Notes: generated from the letters alone by a model not told the origin. A stretch of 6,956 nucleotides of DNA from Methylocystaceae bacterium (GCA_003152255.1 PLZT01000523.1:1-6956); one strand, 5' to 3'. Positions 1 through 6,391 are shown, counted from the first letter of the stretch. A program made the numbers and translations.

Positions 1-121
1 GCTTTCATCCCGTTGGGGTTCGCGTCCTGGTCCGCGGTTTACGCGTCGTTGTCGGGATCAAAGTTCCGGCAGGGCCAAAAGGGCTCCATCCGCGCCTCGC
101 GCCGGTGACGAAATTTCGATT

Positions 122-138
122 GGCGCGCGACGCGCGCC
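122..138 (+). promoter_or_regulatory. GC-rich hairpin in the pmoC leader
   Basis: The arms 122-128 and 132-138 are perfectly complementary (7 bp, all G/C) around the loop GAC. The hairpin ends 14 nt before the pmoC ribosome binding site, so it would lie in the 5' leader of the operon mRNA. A role in mRNA stability or ribosome access is inference. No convincing promoter is visible in the 166 bases before pmoC, and the transcription start probably lies upstream of the window. Confidence 0.5.
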
Positions 139-152
139 GGGGAGCAACACTA

Positions 153-160
153 AAGGAGGG
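153..160 (+). promoter_or_regulatory. Ribosome binding site of pmoC
   Basis: AAGGAGGG, a near-perfect Shine-Dalgarno, lies 6 nt before the ATG at 167 and fixes the start of pmoC. It is the strongest ribosome binding site in the operon, which fits the very high expression expected of pMMO. Confidence 0.85.
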
Positions 161-166
161 ACGCAA

Positions 167-940
167 ATGAGTTTGGCGACAGGAAAATCGGCCGCCGCGA
201 GCGCGGAGCAGGCCGATGTCATCGTCAATTACAAGCCGGCTTATATCGCCATGTTTTGCCTTGGCGTTTTCTACGTCGGCATCCGAATCTACGAGCAGTA
301 TTTCGGCTGGAAGGCTGGTCTCGACTCCTTCGCGCCGGAGTTTCAGACTTACTGGCTGAACATCATGTGGACCGAGCTTCCGCTCGAGTTCATCGCCTTC
401 TGCGGCATCGGCGGCTATCTTTGGAAGACCCGCGACCGCGACATCAACGCGGTCGCTCCGCGCGAGGAGATGCGCCGTTTGCTGACTCTCGTCGGCTGGC
501 TGCTCGTCTATGCTTTCACGGTGTATTGGGGCGCGAGCTACTTCACCGAGCAGGACGGCACCTGGCATCAGACCGTTATTCGCGACACCGACTTCACGCC
601 GAGCCATATTCTGGAGTTCTACCTCAGCTATCCCATCTATATCATCGCCGGCTGGGGCTCCTTCATGTATGCGCGCACGCGCATTCCGATGTTCGCCAAC
701 AGGATCTCGGTCGCCTTCCTGCTGTTCTTCGCCGGTCCGTTCATGATCTTCCCGAACGTCGGCCTGAACGGGTGGGGCCACACCTTCTGGTTCATGGAAG
801 AACTGTTCACGGCGCCGCTGCATTGGGGCTTCGTGTTCTTCGGATGGTTCGCGCTCGCGGTGTTCGGCGTCGTTTTGCAGGTGCTCGGCCGCGTGATCGA
901 GCTCAGCAAGGAGTTCGAGAGCGACATTCTCGCGCTCTAA
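167..940 (+). CDS. pmoC: Particulate methane monooxygenase subunit C
   Basis: This 257-residue integral membrane subunit is part of the copper-dependent pMMO trimer that oxidises methane to methanol in intracytoplasmic membranes. Hydrophobic segments lie near residues 24-45, 63-86, 103-127, 149-170, 177-198 and 218-243. All known PmoC metal ligands are present. Asp130, His134 and His147 match the CuC site (Asp156/His160/His173 in Methylococcus capsulatus Bath), and Asn201, His205 and His219 match CuD (Asn227/His231/His245). Both sets are offset by exactly 26 residues, which also supports the start used. The length is normal for alphaproteobacterial PmoC, which has a shorter N-terminus than the gammaproteobacterial form. 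It is the first gene of pmoCAB. AmoC of ammonia oxidisers is the related alternative, but PmoA downstream argues for a methane enzyme. Confidence 0.97.
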   Translation: MSLATGKSAAASAEQADVIVNYKPAYIAMFCLGVFYVGIRIYEQYFGWKAGLDSFAPEFQTYWLNIMWTELPLEFIAFCGIGGYLWKTRDRDINAVAPREEMRRLLTLVGWLLVYAFTVYWGASYFTEQDGTWHQTVIRDTDFTPSHILEFYLSYPIYIIAGWGSFMYARTRIPMFANRISVAFLLFFAGPFMIFPNVGLNGWGHTFWFMEELFTAPLHWGFVFFGWFALAVFGVVLQVLGRVIELSKEFESDILAL

Positions 941-1013
941 CTCTGGCTTTCGGCCAATCCGAAACATCGGTTTCCAGGCGCGCTTCTCCCAGGGCGTCCC
1001 CTGGAGCCGATCC

Positions 1014-1070
1014 GGGAAGCGGTCGCGGTTCGAACAAACGCCCTAAGCTTCGAACAAGCGGCCGCTTCCC
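1014..1070 (+). promoter_or_regulatory. Long hairpin in the pmoC-pmoA spacer
   Basis: Arms 1014-1026 and 1058-1070 form 13 bp with a single G-U pair. After a small internal loop, 1028-1034 pairs with 1049-1055 (7 bp), leaving a 14-nt loop. No T-run follows, so this is not a canonical terminator. A smaller hairpin precedes it (989-994 with 999-1004, loop CGTC). In related pmo/amo operons the spacer after the C gene is long and structured and thought to affect transcript levels. A role as an RNA processing or stability element that uncouples pmoC from pmoAB is inference. I see no gene in the rest of 941-1199. Confidence 0.6.
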
Positions 1071-1199
1071 CGCTCTAACCAAGATCGCTCGCCCTATCGC
1101 AAGCCCTCGCCTCATCGCGGGAGCACAGGGGAAGCGCGTCTTAAAAAATCGAAAATCCGGCTCGAAGGCGCCGGGGGGTAATTCAAGGAGAGCAAAAAA

Positions 1200-1970
1200 A
1201 TGTCCATAACCACTGAGGCAGGCGCGCCGGTAGGCAAGGCCTGGAAATCAAAAGAGGAATTCCTCGGCTGCGTCATCCTGACCGACTGGATTCTCCTCTT
1301 CGTCCTGTTCCTCGTCCTACTTGGCTCCTATCACATCCACTACATGCTGCTGGCCGGCGACTGGGACTTCTGGGTCGACTTCAAGGATCGCCACATGTGG
1401 CCGACCGTGGCGCCGATCGTCGCCATGTGCTTCGCCGCGGCCGCGCAGTCGTTCTTCTGGACGAGGTTCCGTCTGCCCTTCGGCGCCACCGTCGTCACCT
1501 TGGCGCTGCTGGTGGGCGAATGGATCAACCGCTACGACAACTTCTGGGGCTGGACCTTCTTCCCGATCAGCCTCGTGTTCCCGTCCGCGCTGATCCCGAT
1601 GGCCTTCTGGCTCGACGTGGTGCTGCTGCTTTCGGGCAGCTGGCTGGTCACCGCGCTGCTCGGCTCGATGGGCTGGGGCCTGCTGTTCTATCCCAGCAAC
1701 TGGCCGGTTTTGGCTCAGTATCACCAGGCCGCCGAGGTCGACGGCGTGCTGCTGACCCTCGCCGATCTCATTGGCTTCAACTACGTCCGCACGGGCACGC
1801 CGGAATATATCCGCATGATCGAACGCGGCACGCTGCGCACTTTCGGCAAGGACGTCGTGCCGGTCGCGGCCTTCTTCTCCGGCTTCGTGTCGATGCTCGT
1901 CTACTTCCTGTGGTGGCAATTCGGCAAGTGGTTCGCCCGCACGGACTATCTGGCCAATGACGAGATCTAG
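1200..1970 (+). CDS. pmoA: Particulate methane monooxygenase subunit A
   Basis: This 256-residue integral membrane subunit of pMMO is the gene used worldwide as the marker for methanotrophs. The diagnostic GDWDFW (residues 53-58), RLPFG (91-95), GEWINRY (106-112), WGLLFYP (159-165), RTGTPEYIRM (197-206) and TLRTFGKD (211-218) segments are all visible, with hydrophobic helices between them. Start: AAGGAG at 1185-1190, 9 nt before the ATG. The IERGTLRTFGKDVVPVAAFFSGF region is typical of alphaproteobacterial PmoA, not of gammaproteobacterial PmoA or AmoA. Many positions in residues 70-185 differ from conventional Methylosinus/Methylocystis PmoA1 as I remember it. This would fit PmoA2 of the second isozyme or a Methylocapsa-like lineage. 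It is the middle gene of the operon. Confidence 0.97.
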   Translation: MSITTEAGAPVGKAWKSKEEFLGCVILTDWILLFVLFLVLLGSYHIHYMLLAGDWDFWVDFKDRHMWPTVAPIVAMCFAAAAQSFFWTRFRLPFGATVVTLALLVGEWINRYDNFWGWTFFPISLVFPSALIPMAFWLDVVLLLSGSWLVTALLGSMGWGLLFYPSNWPVLAQYHQAAEVDGVLLTLADLIGFNYVRTGTPEYIRMIERGTLRTFGKDVVPVAAFFSGFVSMLVYFLWWQFGKWFARTDYLANDEI

Positions 1971-2002
1971 GACGCCGTAGTTCAAGCGAAACAAGCGACA
2001 GA

Positions 2003-2025
2003 CCGGAGCCGTTTCGCGGCTCCGG
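2003..2025 (+). promoter_or_regulatory. Hairpin in the pmoA-pmoB spacer
   Basis: CCGGAGCCG (2003-2011) and CGGCTCCGG (2017-2025) form a perfect 9-bp stem around the loop TTTCG. No T-run follows, so read-through into pmoB is expected. It probably protects or marks a processing point in the pmoCAB mRNA; that role is inference. The rest of the 102-bp spacer holds a short direct repeat AGAGCTA (2042-2048 and 2050-2056) and the pmoB ribosome binding site GGGAG (2059-2063), 9 nt before the start. Confidence 0.6.
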
Positions 2026-2072
2026 CGAGGAAAGACAGAAAAGAGCTACAGAGCTATAGGGAGACAAAAGAA

Positions 2073-3362
2073 ATGAAACTGTCCATCGGCGAAACTCTTG
2101 CCAAGATCCTGGGGGCGCGCTCCGTTCGCGCGCTGGCCCTGGGATTGGCGGCCACCGTCGCGGCGACGACGCTGCCGGCGGCGACGCCCGCCAGCGCTCA
2201 CGGCGAACGTTCGCAGCAGGCCTTCCTGCGCATGCGCACGCTGAACTGGTACGACGTGAAATGGTCCAAGACCGAGGTCAATGTTAACGAGGACATGGAA
2301 CTCACCGGCAAGGTGCATGTGTTCTCCGGTTGGCCCCAGGCCGTCGCCAAGCCCGAGCAAGCCTTCCTCAACGTGGGCGAACCGGGTCCGGTGCTGGTTC
2401 GTAAGGCGTCTTACGTCAGCGGCATTCCGACGCCCCGCACCTTCAGCTTGGAGATCGGCCAGGACTACGAATATAAAATCGTCCTGAGAGCGCGTCGTCA
2501 GGGCCGCTATCACGTCCATGTGCAGATCAACGTCAAGGACGGCGGCCCGATCGTTGGTCCCGGCCAGTGGATCAATATCAAGGGCGACATGGCCAACTTC
2601 ACCAATCCGGTGACGTTGCTCGATGGCTCGACGGTCGATCTGGAGACGCTCGGCATCAAGTGGACGATGACCTACCACTTCCTGTGGATGGCGGCGGCGG
2701 CCTTTTGGGTGATCTACTGGTTCATGCAGAAGGGCATTATCGCGCGCGGCTGGCAGGTCGCGGCCGGCAAGGCCAACGACATCATCACCCCCGCCGACAA
2801 GCGTTTCGGCGGCCTGTGGCTGGCGGGCTCGATGTTGGCGCTGCTGATCTTCTACGCCCATGCGAACAACGAGTTCCCCCGCACTCTGCCGATGCAGGCC
2901 GGTCTTCTGACGGGCATCGATCCGATGCATGAGGGACCCGTGACCGTGATTTCCAATTACGGCGGCGGCAGCTACAAGGTTCCGGGGCGTGAGCTGACGA
3001 TCAAGCTGAAGATCACCAACAATGGGACCGAGCCGCTGAAAATCGGCGAGTTCACCACGGCGGGCCTGCGCTTCCTCAATCCCGGCGTGTTCACCACCCG
3101 TCCGGACTTCCCCGACTATCTGCTCGCCGACCGCGGTCTGTCGGTGAACGATCCGACGCCGATCGCGCCGGGCGAAACCAAGGATGTCGTCGTGACGGTG
3201 CAGGACGCGCGTTTCGATATCGAGCGTCTGTCGGATCTGGCCTATGACACTGACAGCCAGTTCGGCGGCCTGTTGTTCCTGTTCTCTCCGACGGGCAAGC
3301 GCGTGAAGTTGGAAATCGGCGGCCCGGTGATCCCGCGCTTCCAGGCTGGCGCGAGCCTCTAA
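2073..3362 (+). CDS. pmoB: Particulate methane monooxygenase subunit B
   Basis: This 429-residue periplasm-facing subunit of pMMO begins with a Sec signal peptide (residues 1-42, cleavage after ASA). The mature protein then starts at His43. Two cupredoxin-like domains (about 43-172 and 280-429) flank two membrane helices (about 199-219 and 246-263). The CuB ligands are complete: His43 (the new N-terminal residue) plus His147 and His149 in YHVHV. Their spacing equals His33/His137/His139 of the M. capsulatus Bath protein. The position of Bath His48 is Asn58 here, while Bath His72 is kept as His82. The second, bis-His copper site is therefore not complete, as reported for other alphaproteobacterial pMMOs. 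It is the last gene of pmoCAB, and a terminator follows 57 nt after the stop codon. Confidence 0.97.
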   Translation: MKLSIGETLAKILGARSVRALALGLAATVAATTLPAATPASAHGERSQQAFLRMRTLNWYDVKWSKTEVNVNEDMELTGKVHVFSGWPQAVAKPEQAFLNVGEPGPVLVRKASYVSGIPTPRTFSLEIGQDYEYKIVLRARRQGRYHVHVQINVKDGGPIVGPGQWINIKGDMANFTNPVTLLDGSTVDLETLGIKWTMTYHFLWMAAAAFWVIYWFMQKGIIARGWQVAAGKANDIITPADKRFGGLWLAGSMLALLIFYAHANNEFPRTLPMQAGLLTGIDPMHEGPVTVISNYGGGSYKVPGRELTIKLKITNNGTEPLKIGEFTTAGLRFLNPGVFTTRPDFPDYLLADRGLSVNDPTPIAPGETKDVVVTVQDARFDIERLSDLAYDTDSQFGGLLFLFSPTGKRVKLEIGGPVIPRFQAGASL

Positions 3363-3375
3363 GTTAAAAGGACTT

Positions 3376-3404
3376 CACGCGGTTCTCTCTTTCTTCTCCG
3401 CGTG
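3376..3404 (+). promoter_or_regulatory. Hairpin between pmoB and its terminator
   Basis: CACGCGG (3376-3382) pairs with CCGCGTG (3398-3404), a 7-bp stem around a 15-nt pyrimidine-rich loop. It sits just 14 nt after the pmoB stop and 15 nt before the terminator stem. It could shield the 3' end of the abundant pmo mRNA from exonucleases; that is inference. Confidence 0.4.
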
Positions 3405-3419
3405 TTGGTGTGAAACTTG

Positions 3420-3448
3420 CCCGTCCGGTTCGTCCGGACGGGTTTTTT
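3420..3448 (+). terminator. Rho-independent terminator of pmoCAB
   Basis: CCCGTCCGG (3420-3428) and CCGGACGGG (3434-3442) form a perfect 9-bp GC-rich stem around the loop TTCGT, followed directly by six T residues (3443-3448). This is a textbook intrinsic terminator. It ends the pmoCAB transcript and separates it from the unknown gene starting at 3528. Confidence 0.93.
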
Positions 3449-3527
3449 GTTTGGGGCGCCCGATTGGCGCGGCGCGGAGGAAACGGGTAGTTTCGTCTCG
3501 CGGGAATCGAAGGGGCGCGCGCGATCG

Positions 3528-5534
3528 ATGTGGCGAGAGCAACTGGACGTTTTCTGGGACGGCGAGCGCCGGCTGCTGCTCGGTTTTCAAGACGTCGACG
3601 AGGCGGGAGCGCCCAAAAGGCCGCGTCCTGATCTTACGATCGTTTCCGCGCCGGACGCGACTTTTTCCGGGCGGACGGCTTTCGTCGACCATTTGGACGC
3701 CGCGCGCTGGCGCGCCGGCCCCTGCGTTGTCGACGCGCCGCCGGGTCACCTTCATCTCGCGCTGCTGGCCGCCGACGGCGCCGAGCTTCGGTTGGCGCTC
3801 GAAAAAAGCAGGAACGGCGCCGGCGATTGGCGCCTCGCGTTGACGCTGCTGCCGGAGAGCGGCGGCGCCGGCCAGCCCGCCGTTCTGCGCGTCCTAAGCT
3901 TTTCCCAGCGCGGAGACTTCGAACGCTTCGCCCGCGAGCAGATCGCGCTCGCCGGTAACAGGCTCGCCTGGGCCTGCGCCCAGAAGCGCGCCCTCACAAG
4001 GGCGGATGGCGAGGCGTGGACTCTCAATCTGTGGCCGGCGCGGCAAGTGTTTCCGCTCGCGAGGGCGCGCCTTTCGATCGAGCCCTTGCCGCTGTCCTTC
4101 GAGGAATATGAGGATCGTCGCGAGGCTCCTTTCGCGATCATGGATCAATGGCTGCGCGAAAGCGGCGCGCCGCGGCCGATCCTGCGCCTGCGTCTCCCCG
4201 ATTCCCTTGACGAGAGCGCTCATCTCTTGAGCCGCGTGTGCGTCGTGCTCGTGATGCAGCAACGGCGGCGGCTGCGCGATTGGGCGCGCGAGCAGAAGGA
4301 CGCGGGCGAGCCCGTCGTCGATCCGCTTGGCGTCGAGGACATCAGGCAAGCGGTCGGCGAGCCGCATGAGCAACCGGACGCGGTATGGTCGAACGATTCG
4401 ATTGTCGTCGCCAATCTGTTGCGACTGCTCACCGCGCCGGACGAGACGCCGTTCGACGGCTTCGCGCTCAGGCGGCAGGCGCCCGCGAGCGCGCCAAGCG
4501 CGCCGGGCGCGGGCGCCGTGCTCGATCTCGACTTTTTCGGCGCGGCGCTGGGCGACGACATCGGCCTCGTCAGCGGCGTCGCCGAGCCGGGCGATCTGTC
4601 CGCCGCGCCCAGGGATCCGGGCGGGGCGGCGACGATCAGGCTGTTTCGCGTCGAGGGCGACGGCCTCGCCCCGCGCAAGCTCGGCGAGGAAGATCCGTTG
4701 CTCGAGGAGATTCTGCGCCGGGCCGCCGATCAGGACGCCGCGCCGACCGGCCAGATGGTGCGCGCCGTCGCCGAGCGCGCCGCCGGTCTGCAAGCGCGGC
4801 GCGAAAGGCTCGCGCAGTCGCTCAACACCGCCTTGGCCCGCGCCGAATATCCGGGTCGTCTCGACGGCGCCGGCGCCTGGGAGGCGCTGGACCCCGCGTT
4901 GCTCGCGGGCTTTACGGCTTTGATCCGCGAAGCGAGCGCCGCAGGGCGGAGCTTCGCGGCGCGACTTGGCGGCTATCGGGCCTTTCGCTTCGATCCTTCG
5001 CTTTTCGCGGCTCTCGCGCGGCGGCCGGAATGGGCGGAGGGCGCGGCCGGGCCGTCAAACGCCGCCATCGACGCGCCGCTGGTCTATCGCTTCGCGCGGG
5101 CCTGCGGCATAGAGGGCTTGATCGCGCCGGAACTTTCGGTCGCGGAACAGGCGCGCGTCTTCGATTTTCTGATGGAGACGCCGCAGCCGAAAATTTTCCG
5201 CGGCGCGCGTCTCCAACTGGGCGGCGGCGACGGCCCCGACCCCGCCGCGCTCGCGCGGGCATTGAGCGACGCGTCCGCGGTCGAAGACGCCGCCGCGTTT
5301 TTCGAGAGCGAGGGCGACGCCCCGTCGGCCGCCATGCTGCGTCAATATCTCGACGATCGCGCCGCCGGCGTCTGGACGCCGCTGGCGCGGGCCGCCCCGC
5401 TCGCAAGGCTCTTGACCGCCGCCAAGGAAGCCCGCGAGCGCGCCCAAAGAGGCCCGCCAGAAGAAGCGCCGCCTCCGCCGCCTCCGCCAAAGGGCCTGCT
5501 CGCGGCGGTCAGAGGTTTCTTTGGCGGGAAGTGA
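3528..5534 (+). CDS. Unrecognised 668-residue hypothetical protein
   Basis: I do not recognise a family. The reading frame is uninterrupted and has normal protein composition, while the other frames give Arg-rich shadows, so it looks like a real gene. The start at 3528 is chosen because the frame upstream (from 3417) would run through the pmoB terminator. A weak GAAGGGG site (3509-3515) lies 12 nt before it. There is no signal peptide or membrane helix, so it is probably cytoplasmic. An N-terminal half of alternating hydrophobic, probably beta-rich, segments is joined by an Ala/Pro/Ser/Gly linker (about residues 318-330) to a mainly helical, Ala/Arg/Glu-rich C-terminal half. Charged helices lie around residues 390-440. 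The end has seven consecutive prolines (648-654), then a short hydrophobic/basic tail (KGLLAAVRGFFGGK), which could be amphipathic and bind a membrane or partner. It lies behind a terminator, so co-transcription with pmo is unlikely except by read-through. No function can be assigned. Confidence 0.8.
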   Translation: MWREQLDVFWDGERRLLLGFQDVDEAGAPKRPRPDLTIVSAPDATFSGRTAFVDHLDAARWRAGPCVVDAPPGHLHLALLAADGAELRLALEKSRNGAGDWRLALTLLPESGGAGQPAVLRVLSFSQRGDFERFAREQIALAGNRLAWACAQKRALTRADGEAWTLNLWPARQVFPLARARLSIEPLPLSFEEYEDRREAPFAIMDQWLRESGAPRPILRLRLPDSLDESAHLLSRVCVVLVMQQRRRLRDWAREQKDAGEPVVDPLGVEDIRQAVGEPHEQPDAVWSNDSIVVANLLRLLTAPDETPFDGFALRRQAPASAPSAPGAGAVLDLDFFGAALGDDIGLVSGVAEPGDLSAAPRDPGGAATIRLFRVEGDGLAPRKLGEEDPLLEEILRRAADQDAAPTGQMVRAVAERAAGLQARRERLAQSLNTALARAEYPGRLDGAGAWEALDPALLAGFTALIREASAAGRSFAARLGGYRAFRFDPSLFAALARRPEWAEGAAGPSNAAIDAPLVYRFARACGIEGLIAPELSVAEQARVFDFLMETPQPKIFRGARLQLGGGDGPDPAALARALSDASAVEDAAAFFESEGDAPSAAMLRQYLDDRAAGVWTPLARAAPLARLLTAAKEARERAQRGPPEEAPPPPPPPKGLLAAVRGFFGGK

Positions 5535-5550
5535 TGGGCGGGAAGTGATG
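5523..5550 (+). repeat. Exact 14-bp tandem duplication over the stop codon
   Basis: GGCGGGAAGTGATG occurs at 5523-5536 and again, directly adjoining, at 5537-5550 without mismatch. The first copy encodes the last codons and the stop (TGA at 5532-5534) of the unknown gene, and the second is in the 3' untranslated region. It looks like a recent slippage duplication and does not change the protein. Confidence 0.85.
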
Positions 5551-5576
5551 CAAGCCGCGCGATAAGGCGCGGCTTG
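5551..5576. terminator. Hairpin between convergent genes
   Basis: CAAGCCGCGC (5551-5560) and GCGCGGCTTG (5567-5576) form a perfect 10-bp stem with the loop GATAAG. It lies in the 58-bp gap between two converging genes, the usual place for a bidirectional terminator. No T-run follows on either strand, so termination would be inefficient or not purely intrinsic. Confidence 0.55.
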
Positions 5577-5592
5577 ATGGCGGGAACGCGGG

Positions 5593-6279
5593 TTAATGAC
5601 TTGTGGGCTTGCCCATGCCGTCCATGGCGCCGCCGCCATGATCCATGCCGCCACCCATCATGCCTCCGCCCATGCTCATGCCAACGCCCATGATGTGCGC
5701 TATCACGTGATCGGCGGTCTTTTTCTGCTCCTCGGTCAACACCGCGAATAGCGGCTCTATCGCGGCCTTCAGACCGCGCAGGGAGTCGAGATGGGCGCTC
5801 ATATGATGCTCCATCATCGTCAAATGTCCAAGCACGCCCTTGTGCATGGAGTGATCGGGGCCGGCCGCGTCCATCTCCGCGCAGACCTTGGCGGTCTTTT
5901 GCGTCGTCGCGCGATAGGCGTCGGCGAATGTGTTCCACGCCGCCTGCTGCGCGTCCGTGAGTTTCAGTTCCGCCTTGAGATAGGCGAGCCGGCCTTCGAC
6001 ATGCTCGGTCACGCCGCAGAGCATGTGCCGCATCATGCCGGCCATGCCGCCGCCGTGCTCCATGCCGCCCATCATGCCGCCGCCGCCATGGTCCATGCCG
6101 CCCATTCCGTCCATGCCCTTCATGTCATGGCCCATCGCGCCATGGTCCATGCCCCCGGCGGGCGCCGGCGGGCTTTGCGGAGCCTGGGCCAAGGCGACCC
6201 CGGCCGAAAAGAGCAACGCCGCCGTCGCGGTCGCCAGCCGACCCAGGATCTTGCGAGAGGGTTCAATATGCAGGCTCAT
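5593..6279 (-). CDS. Secreted Met/His-rich Spy/CpxP-like LTxxQ protein
   Basis: This 228-residue protein is predicted to be exported. It has a Sec signal peptide (residues 1-31, basic Arg9/Lys10/Arg14, hydrophobic core 16-30, cleavage after ALA). An N-terminal segment (43-86) is packed with Met, His, Gly and Asp, including MDHG (44-47, 62-65) and MEHG (73-76). A helical core carries LTDAQ (107-111) and LTEEQ (181-185), the LTxxQ motifs of periplasmic Spy/CpxP/CnrX-type proteins. A second Met/Gly/His tail (197-222) repeats MDHG (212-215). In total there are about 27 Met, 17 His and two Cys (88, 133). Such composition is typical of periplasmic Cu(I)/Ag(I)-binding or metal-stress proteins. Near pMMO, a copper-handling role is attractive but inferred. 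The start at 6279 is preferred over an in-frame one at 6390, because the signal peptide and a strong ribosome binding site both match it. Confidence 0.85.
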   Translation of the reverse strand: MSLHIEPSRKILGRLATATAALLFSAGVALAQAPQSPPAPAGGMDHGAMGHDMKGMDGMGGMDHGGGGMMGGMEHGGGMAGMMRHMLCGVTEHVEGRLAYLKAELKLTDAQQAAWNTFADAYRATTQKTAKVCAEMDAAGPDHSMHKGVLGHLTMMEHHMSAHLDSLRGLKAAIEPLFAVLTEEQKKTADHVIAHIMGVGMSMGGGMMGGGMDHGGGAMDGMGKPTSH

Positions 6280-6285
6280 GTAGAT

Positions 6286-6293
6286 CTCCCCTT
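6286..6293 (-). promoter_or_regulatory. Ribosome binding site fixing the LTxxQ gene start
   Basis: On the minus strand AAGGGGAG lies 6 nt before the ATG at 6279. This decides the start: using the longer frame from 6390 would add 37 residues ahead of the signal peptide and would place the two leader hairpins largely inside coding sequence. Confidence 0.75.
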
Positions 6294-6337
6294 GGCGCGT
6301 TCTGTCGCGCGCGAAAAAATAAGTGATATTTTCCTTC

Positions 6338-6391
6338 CGGTTTCGCGGCGCGAAACCGCATTGCCTCCGCTCTTCATCGAGCGGAGGCAAT
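6338..6391 (-). promoter_or_regulatory. Two adjacent hairpins in the LTxxQ gene leader
   Basis: The arms 6360-6372 and 6379-6391 form a perfect 13-bp stem (loop of 6 nt). Next to it, 6338-6346 and 6350-6358 form a perfect 9-bp stem (loop of 3 nt). They are separated by one base. Neither is followed by a T-run in either direction. A TATATT sequence (6399-6404, minus strand) just upstream could be a -10 box, which would place both hairpins at the very start of the mRNA. No convincing -35 is seen. A regulatory or mRNA-stabilising leader is inference. An alternative is an end structure for mfd read-through. Confidence 0.5.

Noticed and set aside
1..166. A sigma-70 or sigma-54 promoter for pmoC
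   Set aside because: No convincing -35/-10 or -24/-12 pair was found. The promoter probably lies upstream of the window.
5..967. Long minus-strand open frame opposite pmoC
   Set aside because: It is antisense to a certain pmoC, its composition is that of a shadow frame, and it has no recognisable motif.
256..1209. Plus-strand open frame spanning pmoC and the spacer to pmoA
   Set aside because: It is Arg/His-rich, runs in another frame of pmoC and through the structured spacer, and has no ribosome binding site.
3417..3527. N-terminal extension of the unknown gene starting at 3417
   Set aside because: It would begin before the stem of the pmoB terminator and translate it. The ATG at 3528 is more plausible.
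4385..5548. Plus-strand Arg-rich open frame inside the unknown gene
   Set aside because: Extreme Arg/Ala content typical of an out-of-frame reading of GC-rich coding DNA.
6280..6390. N-terminal extension of the LTxxQ protein starting at 6390
   Set aside because: It would put 37 charged residues before a signal peptide. A strong ribosome binding site matches the ATG at 6279.
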